This document shows positions 18,174 through 25,834 of a stretch of 64,000 nucleotides of DNA, in pieces (the first letter of the stretch is position 1; the number at the start of each line of letters is the position of its first letter). The notes beneath the pieces are model-generated. The model was not told where the DNA came from and searched no databases. It saw only the letters and a list, made by a program, of their open reading frames with translations. The DNA comes from Streptomyces sp. NRRL F-525 (GTDB taxonomy: Bacteria > Actinomycetota > Actinomycetes > Streptomycetales > Streptomycetaceae): assembly GCF_000716605.1 (NCBI RefSeq), contig NZ_JNXE01000005.1:186001-250000 (forward strand). Direction: 5' to 3'. A program made the translations under genes and the position numbers.

Positions 18174-18937
18174 CGCGCCAACCGGCCTAACCGGTCCGTC
18201 GGTGCGGCGGCGAGGACGAGCAGGTCGTGCTCCCGGACGAGGTCGAAGCGGAGTGCCAGCGACACCAGGGACTCCTTCTTGCCGTTGAGGCGCGGGCCCT
18301 GGTCGGCCTCGTCCGGGCCGGGCTTCAGACGCAGCTTCACGGCCAGGTAGTCGATGTTCCACTGGACCGAAGTGCGGGACGCGGCGGGCCAGTTGGGGCG
18401 CAGCCGGTCGACGACCTGGTCGACCGTCGGCAGCGGGGCGTGCGGGTCGCCGCGCAGGCGGGGTTCGCACAGGGCGGCGAGGACCGCGAAGTAGCGCTTG
18501 GTGCGGTCGACGGAGAACGCGGGCGCGGTGGTGTCGCCGACAGCGTTGTCGCCACCGGCCTCCGCGTGCAGGTAGTCGTGGCGGGGCGCCCACACCTCGA
18601 TGGGCAGCAGGTCACCGGCGGCGGGCAGCACGATCCGCGAGAACTCGAAGGGAACGGGGGCGTCCAGCCGCCCCGGTCCGACCTTGATGTGCTCGCCCGC
18701 GCCCTCCGGGTTCTCGACGACGTACGTCTGCTCCCGGCTGAGGTTGCTGAGCGTCCAGAACGCGCCCTGGGCGCCGATCTCACCCGCCCGGCGCGAGACG
18801 CCCTCGTGCGCGATCGGCAGGTCGGCGCCGCACCCGGCACGTCCGAAGGTGATCCGCTCACCGGGGGCGAGCCGGTGCTGGGTGCGGTTTCGCTCGTCCT
18901 CCGAGATGGGCGGAGGTACCACGACGATGCTGTACAA
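18170..18937 (-). CDS. FHA domain protein
   Basis: 255 aa. The N-terminal half has the phosphothreonine-binding FHA pattern: ITFGRAGCGADLPI (about 28-41), the binding-loop Ser/Arg in VSRRAGEI, and TLSNLSREQTYV. The C-terminal half (about 130-255) is helical and hydrophilic, including TVDQVVDRLRPNWPAAS and WNIDYLAVKLRL, and might be a winged-helix-like effector; this is uncertain. It directly precedes and overlaps the Ser/Thr kinase gene by four bases, so it is a natural candidate substrate or docking partner of that kinase. No signal peptide. Confidence 0.75.
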   Translation of the reverse strand: MYSIVVVPPPISEDERNRTQHRLAPGERITFGRAGCGADLPIAHEGVSRRAGEIGAQGAFWTLSNLSREQTYVVENPEGAGEHIKVGPGRLDAPVPFEFSRIVLPAAGDLLPIEVWAPRHDYLHAEAGGDNAVGDTTAPAFSVDRTKRYFAVLAALCEPRLRGDPHAPLPTVDQVVDRLRPNWPAASRTSVQWNIDYLAVKLRLKPGPDEADQGPRLNGKKESLVSLALRFDLVREHDLLVLAAAPTDRLGRLAR

Positions 18938-19034
18938 GGTGCGTCTCCCCGTGCCCGACAGCTACCCGTGCCAGGGTAGGGCGACGTACCGGGCCGGTGT
19001 CCCCCTTCGGCGGCCAAGGCCCGGGCCCCGGCTC

Positions 19035-19454
19035 TTATTGGCGCGAACTGTTCAGTGGGGCGGGGCGGGTTCCGGGGGTGAAGTCGGGCTCGGGCGGGGG
19101 GAGTTCGCACCACACCGTCTTGCCCTCGGGCCCCTGTTCCACGCCCCACCGCGTCGCGAGCGCATCCAGCAGCACGAGCCCGCGACCGCTCTCGTCGCGA
19201 GGCCCGGCCGTGCGGAGGACGAGCCAGGCGTACGGTTCCGGGTCCGTGACGGCGATTCGGGTACGGCCGTCGGTGTGGGCCACTGTCAGGGTCACCGGGG
19301 TGCCCTCGCCCAGGTGCTTGATCACGTTGGTCAGCAACTCGCTGACGCAGAGCTGGACTTCGGGACACGGGACGCCGAGGTGCTCGCGTACGGCACGGCG
19401 GGCCTCCGGCACGATGTGGGGGGCGGCGAGGAGTTCGAGGACGAGCGGAGTCAC
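19035..19454 (-). CDS. RsbW/AbaA-like ATP-binding protein (GHKL fold)
   Basis: 139 aa, GTG start overlapping the stop of the 69-aa gene (GTGA). The GHKL ATPase motifs are present: the N-box CVSELLTNVIKHLG near residue 45, a G1-like VTDPEP, a G2 region ESGRGLVLLDALATRWG, and the terminal GKTVWCEL strand. Proteins like this bind ATP and often act as anti-sigma factors. In Streptomyces, many stand beside WhiJ/Scr1-type HTH genes and DUF397 genes, as here. The target is unknown. Confidence 0.8.
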   Translation of the reverse strand: MTPLVLELLAAPHIVPEARRAVREHLGVPCPEVQLCVSELLTNVIKHLGEGTPVTLTVAHTDGRTRIAVTDPEPYAWLVLRTAGPRDESGRGLVLLDALATRWGVEQGPEGKTVWCELPPPEPDFTPGTRPAPLNSSRQ

Positions 19455-19660
19455 CGGCCGGCCGCCTTGCGGAGGGCGGCGGTGAGGGCCCTGGCGGTGT
19501 CGAGGTTGCAGTTGCCGAGTTCGACGAGCGGGGGGCCGTAGGTCTGGACGACGGAGGCCAGGTCGAGGCCGAGGGAGGGGAGGGTGATCCCGTGTGCCTT
19601 CAACGCGGCTTGGAGGTCGGCCACTTCGGCGTTGGCCTCGTGGGAGTAGGGGCTGGTCAT
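19451..19660 (-). CDS. small protein of WhiJ/Scr1-type clusters, 69 aa
   Basis: 69 aa, starting MTSPYSHEANAEVADLQAAL with a purine-rich GAGAGAGGCAG upstream. It is predicted helical with a Leu/Ala-rich centre (ITLPSLGLDLASVVQ) and an LGNCNLDTARALTAAL end. No TM segment. Small genes of this kind occur upstream of the RsbW-like gene in DUF397 clusters. The four-base overlap with the ATPase gene suggests a complex or at least co-production. It is divergent from the HTH regulator, leaving a 109-base shared promoter region. Confidence 0.65.
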   Translation of the reverse strand: MTSPYSHEANAEVADLQAALKAHGITLPSLGLDLASVVQTYGPPLVELGNCNLDTARALTAALRKAAGR

Positions 19661-19769
19661 TTCCGGCTGCCTCTCTCTGTGACGAATTGCTCACAGAGTG
19701 GCGCGAAGTCTCGTACCGTGACAGTGGTTTGGGTTGCACCCGGGAACTGGCAAAAGGCGGTGGTGAGTT

Positions 19770-20621
19770 GTGCCCCCACGCAAGGACACCGACGCGTCGG
19801 CGAATGTCCCCTCCTTCTACGGCGCGGAGTTGCGCTTCAGGAGGGAGGCGGCGGGCCTGACGCTCGAACAGTTGGCGGAGGGAAGCTTTCGCGGCATCCC
19901 GTTTCTGAGCCTGATCGAGCGGGGTGAGCGGCGAATGCCGTTGGACCTGGCCCGCCATGTCGACAAGCGGCTCGGTACGGATGGCTTTTTCGAGCGGCGT
20001 TGTGAAGACGCGCGGAAGGCGAAGCGGTCGGGGCATGCGGAGTACTTCGCGGATGTCGCGGAGATGGAGAAGCATGCGGAGTCGATCGAAGAGTGGGCGC
20101 CGACGTTGCTTCCGGGGCTGTTGCAGACCGAGGCGTACGCCTTGAAGGTCGTGCAGACAGGTCTGCCGTGGCTGCGGCCTGAGACCGTCGACAAGCAGGT
20201 CACGGCGCGCATGACACGTGCGAAACTCTGGCAGCGGGAGGAACGCCCGTCGTTCTGGGCGATCGTGCGCGAGGAGCTGATCCGCAAGCCGCTGGTGTCG
20301 CCCGAGGAGATGGCAGCACAGTTGGAGCACATCGCGCAGGTGGTCCGCTCCACGCAGGGCGTTCTGCAGATCCTTCCGGAAACGGCGGTGGCCTACCCGA
20401 TGATGATGGGCATGATCAAGGTGATGACCTTTCCGGACGCACCGCCGGTGGTGTACACGGAGGGTCTGCACAGCGGCCAACTGATCGACTATCCGGCCCT
20501 CGTGAAGGACTACCGCAGGTCGTACGATCTGCTCAGGGCCGCGGCACTGGCGCCGGAGACGTCCCTGAACATGATCGAGCAGACGGCGGAGGACTACCGA
20601 AATGGCAAGCACAGGGCCTGA
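19770..20621 (+). CDS. HTH regulator with DUF5753 (Scr1/WhiJ family)
   Basis: 283 aa. Residues about 15-70 form an XRE helix-turn-helix (RFRREAAGLTLEQLAEGSF, then LSLIERGERRMPL). Residues about 95-275 are the DUF5753 effector domain with its usual start IEEWAPTLLPGLLQTEAYA and the stretch QLEHIAQVVRSTQGVLQILP. WhiJ-family members regulate development and are paired with DUF397 proteins in a toxin-antitoxin-like arrangement. GTG start, AAAAGGCGG upstream. Its last 20 bases overlap the first DUF397 gene in another frame, so the two are coupled. Confidence 0.9.
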   Translation: MPPRKDTDASANVPSFYGAELRFRREAAGLTLEQLAEGSFRGIPFLSLIERGERRMPLDLARHVDKRLGTDGFFERRCEDARKAKRSGHAEYFADVAEMEKHAESIEEWAPTLLPGLLQTEAYALKVVQTGLPWLRPETVDKQVTARMTRAKLWQREERPSFWAIVREELIRKPLVSPEEMAAQLEHIAQVVRSTQGVLQILPETAVAYPMMMGMIKVMTFPDAPPVVYTEGLHSGQLIDYPALVKDYRRSYDLLRAAALAPETSLNMIEQTAEDYRNGKHRA

Positions 20622-20805
20622 CTTGAGCACTGCGGTGTGGCGCAAGAGCAGCTACAGCAACGCCAGCGGCGGTGACTGCGTCGAGGTCCGCGACGATCTC
20701 CCCGGTGTCGTCCCCGTGCGGGATTCCAAGGTCTCGGACGGTCCGGCGCTGTTCATTCCTGCTTCCGCGTGGGCGCCTTTTGTCGACTGGGCCGGTACTG
20801 CGTAG
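20602..20805 (+). CDS. DUF397 protein, tandem copy 1
   Basis: 67 aa, with the DUF397 signature WRKSSYSNASGGDCVEV near residue 12, then VRDSK and the WAPFVDW end. DUF397 proteins are small acidic partners of DUF5753 HTH regulators. Its ATG lies inside the last codons of the regulator gene. This is the first of three copies arranged with a constant period of 229 bases. Confidence 0.9.
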   Translation: MASTGPDLSTAVWRKSSYSNASGGDCVEVRDDLPGVVPVRDSKVSDGPALFIPASAWAPFVDWAGTA

Positions 20806-20830
20806 CCATCTATCTCGGAGGATGACGGAA

Positions 20831-21034
20831 ATGGCAAGCACAGGGCCTGACTTGAGCACTGCGGTGTGGCGTAAGAGCAGCTACAGCAACGGCTCCGGCG
20901 GTGACTGCGTCGAGGTCCGCGACGATCTCCCCGGTGTCGTCCCCCTGCGGGATTCCAAGGTCCCGCACGGTCCGGCACTGCTCATTCCCGCTCTCGCGTG
21001 GGTGCCCTTCGTCGACTGGGCCGGTACTGCGTAG
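20831..21034 (+). CDS. DUF397 protein, tandem copy 2
   Basis: 67 aa and nearly identical to copy 1. Differences include SNGSGG for SNASGG, VPLRDSKVPHG for VPVRDSKVSDG and LIPALAWVPF for FIPASAWAPF. The start codon is preceded by ATCTCGGAGGATGACGGAA, which supplies GGAGG. The gap to copy 1 is 25 bases. Confidence 0.9.
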   Translation: MASTGPDLSTAVWRKSSYSNGSGGDCVEVRDDLPGVVPLRDSKVPHGPALLIPALAWVPFVDWAGTA

Positions 21035-21059
21035 CCATCTATCTCGGAGGATGACGGAA

Positions 21060-21323
21060 ATGGCAAGCACAGAGCCTGACTTGAGCACTGCGGTGTGGCG
21101 TAGGAGCAGCTACAGCAATGGCACGGGCGGCGAGTGCGTCGAGGTCGCCGGCCTCTGGCGCGCGAGCAGCTACAGCAACGGCTCCGGCGGCGAGTGTGTC
21201 GAAGTCCGCGACGACCTCCCCGGCCTCGTCCCCGTCCGTGACTCCAAGGTCCCGGACGGTCCCGCCCTCCTCATTCCCGCCCCCGCGTGGGCGCCCTTCG
21301 TCGGCTGGGCCGGTGCTGCCTAG
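21060..21323 (+). CDS. DUF397 protein, tandem copy 3 with internal duplication
   Basis: 87 aa, 20 residues longer than its siblings. The extra part is a second copy of the core: WRRSSYSNGTGGECVEV is followed by AGL and WRASSYSNGSGGECVEV. The second core uses different codons from the first, so it may come from recombination with another DUF397 gene and not from simple slippage. The leader before the ATG is the same as that of copy 2. The C-terminus changes to WAPFVGWAGAA. Confidence 0.88.
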   Translation: MASTEPDLSTAVWRRSSYSNGTGGECVEVAGLWRASSYSNGSGGECVEVRDDLPGLVPVRDSKVPDGPALLIPAPAWAPFVGWAGAA

Positions 21324-21331
21324 GACGGGTG

Positions 21332-21706
21332 TCAGTCCCGGGGTGCGACGCGGATGCGGTTCCCGTCGGGATCGGCTGCGACGAAGGTCAGTCCGAAGCC
21401 CGCGTCGTGAGGCTCACGCAGGATCGTGACGCCCTTGGCCTGCCATCGCTTGAAGATCTCGTCGATCTCGTCGATCTCGTCGGGTCCGCTGTTGACGGCC
21501 AGGCAGACCTCACTGGTGCGGGGGACGTCCGGGGACAGGTCCTCGAACTGGCCGGACCACAGGGCGAGATCGGCGCCCGGCCCGAGGTCGAAGGTGATGT
21601 ATCCCGGCGTCTCTAACGAGGGGCTCATGCCGAGGAGGCCGCCGTAGAAGCGCGCTGCGGCGGGAGCGTCGTTCACGTAGACGATGGACACGACGGATGT
21701 GGTCAT
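21332..21706 (-). CDS. VOC (glyoxalase/bleomycin-resistance) superfamily protein
   Basis: 124 aa, a single pair of beta-alpha-beta-beta-beta modules. The start (VVSIVYVNDAPAAARFYGGLLG) and end (GLTFVAADPDGNRIRV) are typical of the VOC family, which includes metal-dependent lyases, dioxygenases and drug-binding resistance proteins. An acidic repeat DEIDEIDEI is visible near residue 75. The substrate cannot be told from the sequence. It is divergent from the WYL regulator, which may control it. It ends close to the last DUF397 gene on the opposite strand. Confidence 0.8.
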   Translation of the reverse strand: MTTSVVSIVYVNDAPAAARFYGGLLGMSPSLETPGYITFDLGPGADLALWSGQFEDLSPDVPRTSEVCLAVNSGPDEIDEIDEIFKRWQAKGVTILREPHDAGFGLTFVAADPDGNRIRVAPRD

Positions 21707-21801
21707 GGATGTTCCTTCTCCCAGGTCCCGGTGGGTACGCGTCCACCAGCCTGGCCGGGATGTGCGCCGTATCGTGTCGCAATTCCTGAAAAACTTGGCG
21801 G

Positions 21802-22839
21802 GTGACCCCGGACCGCTTCTTCTCCCTGATGCTGCTCCTCGGATCGAGGGACGCGGTGACCACTCAGGAACTCGCCTCGGCGCTCGGGGTGTCCCTTCGG
21901 ACCATCACCCGGGACCTGAACTGGCTCCGCGACGCCGGACTGCCGGTGACCGCGCAACGGGGCCGCCTCGGAGGCGTGACCATGCTGCCCGGGGCCGGGC
22001 CCGACCTCACGCGGCTCACGCCGGGCGAGCGTGATCAGCTGTCGCTCACCGGGCTGGACGAGAGGCAGCGCGCGGAGCTCGACGCGTCGGCCGAGAGCCG
22101 GCGCGCGCTCTCCAAGGTCATGGCCGCACAGTCACGTGGAGGTCAGGAGCTTCTGCCGCTCACCGATGTGGTGCACGTGGACAGCCGTCCCTGGCTCCAG
22201 ACACGGGCCTCCGGCCCGGCTCCGGCTTCGCTGATCGGCCCGGTCCGGCGAGGCCGCCGGCTACGGATCGCGTACGACAGCCCGCGCGAGTCATGCCCAC
22301 GCGACCTCGTCGTGGATCCCTACGGGCTGCTGGCCAAGGCCGGCACCTGGTACCTCGTCGCCGACCGCGCCCGCGTGCCGCGGATGTACCGACTCGAACG
22401 GATCACGACGTGGGAGGAAGTCGACCGGCCACGACGGATCCGCGAGAGCCAGACCCTGGCCACCGTCGCCGCGGCGCTCATGGATCAGTGGGAGCACGAG
22501 TACGCGACAGAGGTCAGCGCCACCATCGACCAGAGCCAGATCGAGCGAGCGCAACGGATCTTCGGCCAACGACTCGTCCGGGACGACCATGAAGAATCCG
22601 CCACGGGCCACAAGGTGACGATCCGCTTCCCGCGGCTGGAGGACGTGCGGGCACTGCTGCCGTTCGGGAGCGCCATCACTGTGCACGGCCCCACCGAAGC
22701 CAGGGCCCACCTCCACGACCTCGCCACCGACCTCGCCCACCACCACGCGCCGGAGAAACGCCCCGGGGCCGTGCCACCACGTGGTGACACGGCCCCGGAA
22801 AAAGCCACAACCCGGCGAGTCGGCAGGGCTGCCCGGTGA
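21802..22839 (+). CDS. WYL-domain transcriptional regulator (YafY-like)
   Basis: 345 aa. Residues 1-60 are a DeoR-like winged helix (VTTQELASALGVSLRTITRD, LRDAGLPV). Residues about 135-215 are the WYL domain with LIGPVRRGRRLRIAY, DPYGLLAKAGTWYLVADRA and RMYRLERI. A WCX-type C-terminal region follows. WYL proteins sense nucleotides, nucleic acids or other ligands. GTG start. It is divergent from the VOC gene, the likely target. The last roughly 25 codons read through a terminator-like palindrome. Confidence 0.88.
   Translation: MTPDRFFSLMLLLGSRDAVTTQELASALGVSLRTITRDLNWLRDAGLPVTAQRGRLGGVTMLPGAGPDLTRLTPGERDQLSLTGLDERQRAELDASAESRRALSKVMAAQSRGGQELLPLTDVVHVDSRPWLQTRASGPAPASLIGPVRRGRRLRIAYDSPRESCPRDLVVDPYGLLAKAGTWYLVADRARVPRMYRLERITTWEEVDRPRRIRESQTLATVAAALMDQWEHEYATEVSATIDQSQIERAQRIFGQRLVRDDHEESATGHKVTIRFPRLEDVRALLPFGSAITVHGPTEARAHLHDLATDLAHHHAPEKRPGAVPPRGDTAPEKATTRRVGRAAR
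22763..22798. terminator. 36-base palindrome inside the 3' end of the WYL gene
   Basis: CCGGGGCCGTG-C-CACCAC is matched by GTGGTG-A-CACGGCCCCGG with one mismatch and no loop beyond the centre, followed by AAAAAG. It lies between the convergent WYL and RDD genes but within the WYL coding sequence. Confidence 0.65.
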
Positions 22840-22840
22840 A

Positions 22841-23428
22841 TTACTGGGTGCGGATCACGATCGTGCCGCAGATCTTGTCCGCGAACGTCTGGCGCTTCGC
22901 GTCCCACGCCGGCCACAGGAAGCCGATGTAGCAGGCGATCGCGTCCACGAAGTGGGCGAGGCGGCGGACGAACGCCATACCGACACCGAGCGGCTGGCCG
23001 TCGCTCTCGCGGACCAGGCGGATGCCGAGCGCCTGCTTGCCGACCGTCTGGCCGGTGCGGCCCTCGCGGATCAGCTGCCAGATGAAGACGCCGAGGACGA
23101 GGAGGGCGCCGATGGCCAGCAGCGCGCCGTTCTTGCTGGTCATGCCGACGATGTAGAGGACGTACGGCACGGCGAGGATGAGCCAGTCGACCAGCGTGCC
23201 GAGGAACCGCTGGCCCCAGTTCGCGTACGGCGGGGTCGCGCCGTAACCCGCCTGCTGGTACCCGGGGTAGGCCGGCTGCTGCTGCGGGTAGCCGTAACCC
23301 TGCTGCGGCGGGACACCCTGGGGCGCGCCCTGCGGGTAGCCGTAGCCGGGCTGGCCCTGGGGCTGGCCGTAGCCCTGCTGGGGGTTCTGCTGAGGTTGCC
23401 CGTAGGGATTGTTCGGGTCGTAACTCAT
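22841..23428 (-). CDS. RDD family membrane protein
   Basis: 195 aa. Residues 1-75 are a disordered Gly/Gln/Pro/Tyr repeat region (PQQGYGQPQGQPGYGYPQG). The RDD domain follows: ANWGQRFLGTLVDWLILAVP, a second TM segment LLAIGALLVLGVFIWQL and a third with VDAIACYIGFLWPAW. The family is named for conserved Arg and Asp residues and is often linked to transport or envelope functions. ATG start with GGAGGAAAT upstream. Convergent with the WYL gene, one base between the stops. Function not known. Confidence 0.88.
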   Translation of the reverse strand: MSYDPNNPYGQPQQNPQQGYGQPQGQPGYGYPQGAPQGVPPQQGYGYPQQQPAYPGYQQAGYGATPPYANWGQRFLGTLVDWLILAVPYVLYIVGMTSKNGALLAIGALLVLGVFIWQLIREGRTGQTVGKQALGIRLVRESDGQPLGVGMAFVRRLAHFVDAIACYIGFLWPAWDAKRQTFADKICGTIVIRTQ

Positions 23429-23516
23429 GGCGGGATTTCCTCCGTCGGCAATGCGGGGACGATGCGGATTGCGCGGAGGTACGTCACGAGATGAGCGGTT
23501 TGCCCCCCAACACCTA

Positions 23517-23629
23517 CCGCAGTACTGCGGCGTTCATCGTTCTAGCCGAGGCTGGATTTTGTCCAGCGGCATTCCATAGGTGTTGTGTAAGTGCAACATC
23601 AGTGATCATGGCGATACACCCGGGGTGTA
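23517..23629. promoter_or_regulatory. set of small palindromes upstream of folD
   Basis: CCGCAGTACTGCGG (23517-23530, perfect), a GCTGGA/TCCAGC hairpin (23551-23567) and a near-perfect TACACCC-GGGTGTA element (23615-23629). They may be operators or leader structures of folD. I could not match them to a known riboswitch; no ZTP or THF riboswitch consensus was seen here. Confidence 0.3.
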
Positions 23630-23672
23630 CCCGGATTGGAACCCGGAGGGCGTCATCCGCGAGGATGGGTCC

Positions 23673-24527
23673 ATGACCGCCCAGATTCTCGATGGCAAGG
23701 CCACCGCAGCCGCGATCAAGTCCGATCTGACCGCCCGCGTGGCGGCGCTGAAGGAGAAGGGCGTCACGCCCGGCCTCGGCACGATCCTGGTCGGGGACGA
23801 CCCCGGCAGCCAGAAGTACGTCGCCGGCAAGCACCGGGACTGCGCCCAGGTGGGCATCGCGTCCATCCAGCGCGAGCTGCCCGCCACCGCCTCCCAGGAG
23901 GAGATCGAGGCGGTCGTACGCGAGCTGAACGAGGACCCCACCTGCACCGGGTACATCGTCCAACTCCCGCTCCCCAAGGGCATCGACGAGAACCGCATCC
24001 TCGAACTGATGGACCCGGACAAGGACGCCGACGGCCTCCACCCGATGAACCTCGGCCGCCTCGTCCTCAACGAGCCCGCCCCCCTGCCCTGCACCCCGAA
24101 CGGCGTCCTGACCCTGCTCCGCCGCTACGGCGTGGAGATCAAGGGTGCCGAGGTCGTGGTCGTAGGCCGCGGTGTCACCATCGGCCGCCCGATGCCGCTG
24201 CTCCTCACCCGGCGCAGCGAGAACGCCACCGTGACCCAGTGCCACACGGGCACCCGTGACCTCTCCTCGCACCTCAAGCGCGCCGACATCATCGTCGCCG
24301 CCGCCGGTTCCGCCCACCTGATCCGTCCCGAGGACGTGAAGCCGGGCGCCGCCGTCCTCGACGTGGGCGTCTCCCGCAACGCCGACGGCAAGATCGTGGG
24401 CGACGTCCACCCCGGCGTCGCCGAGGTGGCCGCCTGGATCTCCCCGAACCCCGGCGGGGTCGGCCCGATGACCCGCGCCCAGCTGCTCGTCAACGTGGTC
24501 GAGGCGGCGGAGCGCAGTGTCGCCTGA
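23673..24527 (+). CDS. folD: bifunctional methylene-THF dehydrogenase / methenyl-THF cyclohydrolase
   Basis: 284 aa. FolD converts 5,10-methylene-THF to 10-formyl-THF with NADP, supplying PurN and PurH. Visible motifs are the substrate/catalytic [11 protein letters not shown] with its lysine, [12 protein letters not shown] and the C-terminal [14 protein letters not shown]. The dinucleotide-binding loop reads [13 protein letters not shown], with Gly where many bacteria have Ser after GR. The ATG at 23673 (MTAQILDG) follows GAGGATGGGTCC. The last codons overlap the start of the DUF3017 gene by 11 bases. Confidence 0.96.
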   Translation: MTAQILDGKATAAAIKSDLTARVAALKEKGVTPGLGTILVGDDPGSQKYVAGKHRDCAQVGIASIQRELPATASQEEIEAVVRELNEDPTCTGYIVQLPLPKGIDENRILELMDPDKDADGLHPMNLGRLVLNEPAPLPCTPNGVLTLLRRYGVEIKGAEVVVVGRGVTIGRPMPLLLTRRSENATVTQCHTGTRDLSSHLKRADIIVAAAGSAHLIRPEDVKPGAAVLDVGVSRNADGKIVGDVHPGVAEVAAWISPNPGGVGPMTRAQLLVNVVEAAERSVA

Positions 24528-25041
24528 CAGCAACCCCGGCAAGACCGAGGGCACCCAGGACATCCAGGACGCTCAGGACACCGAGAGCGCGGACGACATC
24601 GAGGTCACGGACCCGGTCAGCGCGCCCGACGCCGACGGGAAACCGCGCCGCGCCACCCGCCGCTTCCCCCTCTTCACCCGCGACACCGCGCGCCCCGAGG
24701 GCGGCGGCCGGGCCGCCCCGCGCGACGCCCCGGCCCCGGCCCGCCAGTGGCCGATCCTCGCCGTCCTCGGCACGGTCGGCCTCGGCCTCCTCCTGACCGC
24801 CTTCGACGTCTTCCGCTACGGCATCCTGCTGATCGGCGCCGCGCTGCTGGCCGGCGCAGTCCTGCGCTGGGTCATGCCGGACGTCGGCATGCTCGCCGTA
24901 CGCTCCCGCTTCACCGACATCGTCACCTACGCGATCCTCGGCCTCGCGATCGTCCTGCTGGCGCTGATGGCGCAGCCCAAGCCGTGGCTGACGATCCCGT
25001 ACCTGAAGGACACGCTGCACTACACGGTCAACAGCAACTAG
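24517..25041 (+). CDS. DUF3017 membrane protein
   Basis: 174 aa. Residues 1-75 are acidic and low-complexity ([17 protein letters not shown]), then a basic patch. Three TM segments follow: [39 protein letters not shown] and [15 protein letters not shown]. The C-terminus is short. DUF3017 genes commonly follow folD in actinobacteria, but no function is established. The GTG start lies inside the folD end, so expression is coupled. Confidence 0.85.
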   Translation: MSPDSNPGKTEGTQDIQDAQDTESADDIEVTDPVSAPDADGKPRRATRRFPLFTRDTARPEGGGRAAPRDAPAPARQWPILAVLGTVGLGLLLTAFDVFRYGILLIGAALLAGAVLRWVMPDVGMLAVRSRFTDIVTYAILGLAIVLLALMAQPKPWLTIPYLKDTLHYTVNSN

Positions 25042-25070
25042 CCCACGGCGTAGCGCAGTTCGCCACACAC

Positions 25071-25114
25071 GACGGCGGCCCGTCCCCTCCCCCGAGCAAG
25101 GACGCGCCGCCGTC
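25071..25114 (+). terminator. terminator hairpin after folD operon
   Basis: GACGGCGGC and GCCGCCGTC form a perfect 9-base stem, continued by CGTCC/GGACG inside; the hairpin begins 29 bases after the stop and is followed by TGTGTT. Confidence 0.6.
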
Positions 25115-25296
25115 TGTGTTCACCGTGGCGCCCGGCGGGGGCGCGGCTCAATAGCTGTCAGCGCGCTGTGGCACGGAGGTGACCGTTTCGCTACGCGCTC
25201 CGCACCGCCCGGCGACGAGGGAACCGTTCCCCTTCCGGTGTCGTCATTTCGCTCGGAGCGGGCGCAAGGGGACACGGGGGACACCGGGGAGGTGCG

Positions 25297-25758
25297 ATGC
25301 GCGGCTGGCAGCCGCTGCCGGACGAACTGCCGGCGGAGGTACGGCACTTCGTGGAACAGCTGCGCCTCCTCAAGGACCGCACCGGCCTGAGCCTGGTGGC
25401 CCTCGGCGCCCGCACCGCGTACAGCAAGTCCTCCTGGCACCGCTATCTCAACGCCACCCAGCCCCCGCCCCGACAGGCCGTGCTCGCCCTGTGCCGGGTC
25501 GCCGACGCCGACCCCGAACGCATCGGCGTGCGCTGGGAGTTGGCGGTCCAGGCGTGGCCCCGGCAGGTGCCGGTCCCCGAACGGGCGGACGGCGGGGACG
25601 GGTACCGGGACGATCCCACCCTTCCGTGGTGGGACACCCCGCCCGGGGAACCGGAGCGCGGGCCCGGGGGACGGTTGCTCCGGTACGCGCTGGTGCTGTT
25701 GCTTCTCCTGCTCCTCACCGCTGTCGTGGGAGTCGTGGTCCTTGTGTCGATGTATTGA
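25297..25758 (+). CDS. HTH protein with C-terminal membrane anchor (short paralogue)
   Basis: 153 aa. Residues about 8-75 form an XRE-like helix-turn-helix (LRLLKDRTGLSLVALGARTA, YSKSSWHRYLN). A Pro-rich acidic spacer follows, and the protein ends in one TM segment (YALVLLLLLLLTAVVGVVVLV). The HTH should face the cytoplasm, with almost nothing outside. ATG behind GGGGAGGTGCG. The next gene encodes a longer protein with the same N-terminal pattern, so the two arose by tandem duplication. Confidence 0.75.
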   Translation: MRGWQPLPDELPAEVRHFVEQLRLLKDRTGLSLVALGARTAYSKSSWHRYLNATQPPPRQAVLALCRVADADPERIGVRWELAVQAWPRQVPVPERADGGDGYRDDPTLPWWDTPPGEPERGPGGRLLRYALVLLLLLLLTAVVGVVVLVSMY

Positions 25759-25834
25759 CAAGTTTGCGGATATGCAACGAAGCCGACCAACAACCGCGTT
25801 AGCGTGGGCAATTCAGGGCAGAGGGGGGAAAGCA

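Larger units (their letters stand above)
20602..21323 (+). repeat. three tandem DUF397 units, period 229 bases
   Basis: Starts at 20602, 20831 and 21060 are exactly 229 bases apart. Each copy opens with ATGGCAAGCACAG and copies 1 and 2 end with the same GGTACTGCGTAGCCATCTAT spacer. The opening bases are also the 3' end of the upstream HTH gene, so the duplicated unit began inside that gene. Confidence 0.9.

Noticed and set aside
20533..21088. Minus-strand frames repeated three times opposite the DUF397 genes
   Set aside because: They are mirror images of the tandem repeat, Arg/Pro/Ser-rich, with no ribosome binding sites.
23429..23672. A possible riboswitch before folD
   Set aside because: Several small palindromes are present, but the ordered conserved blocks of ZTP or THF riboswitches are not.
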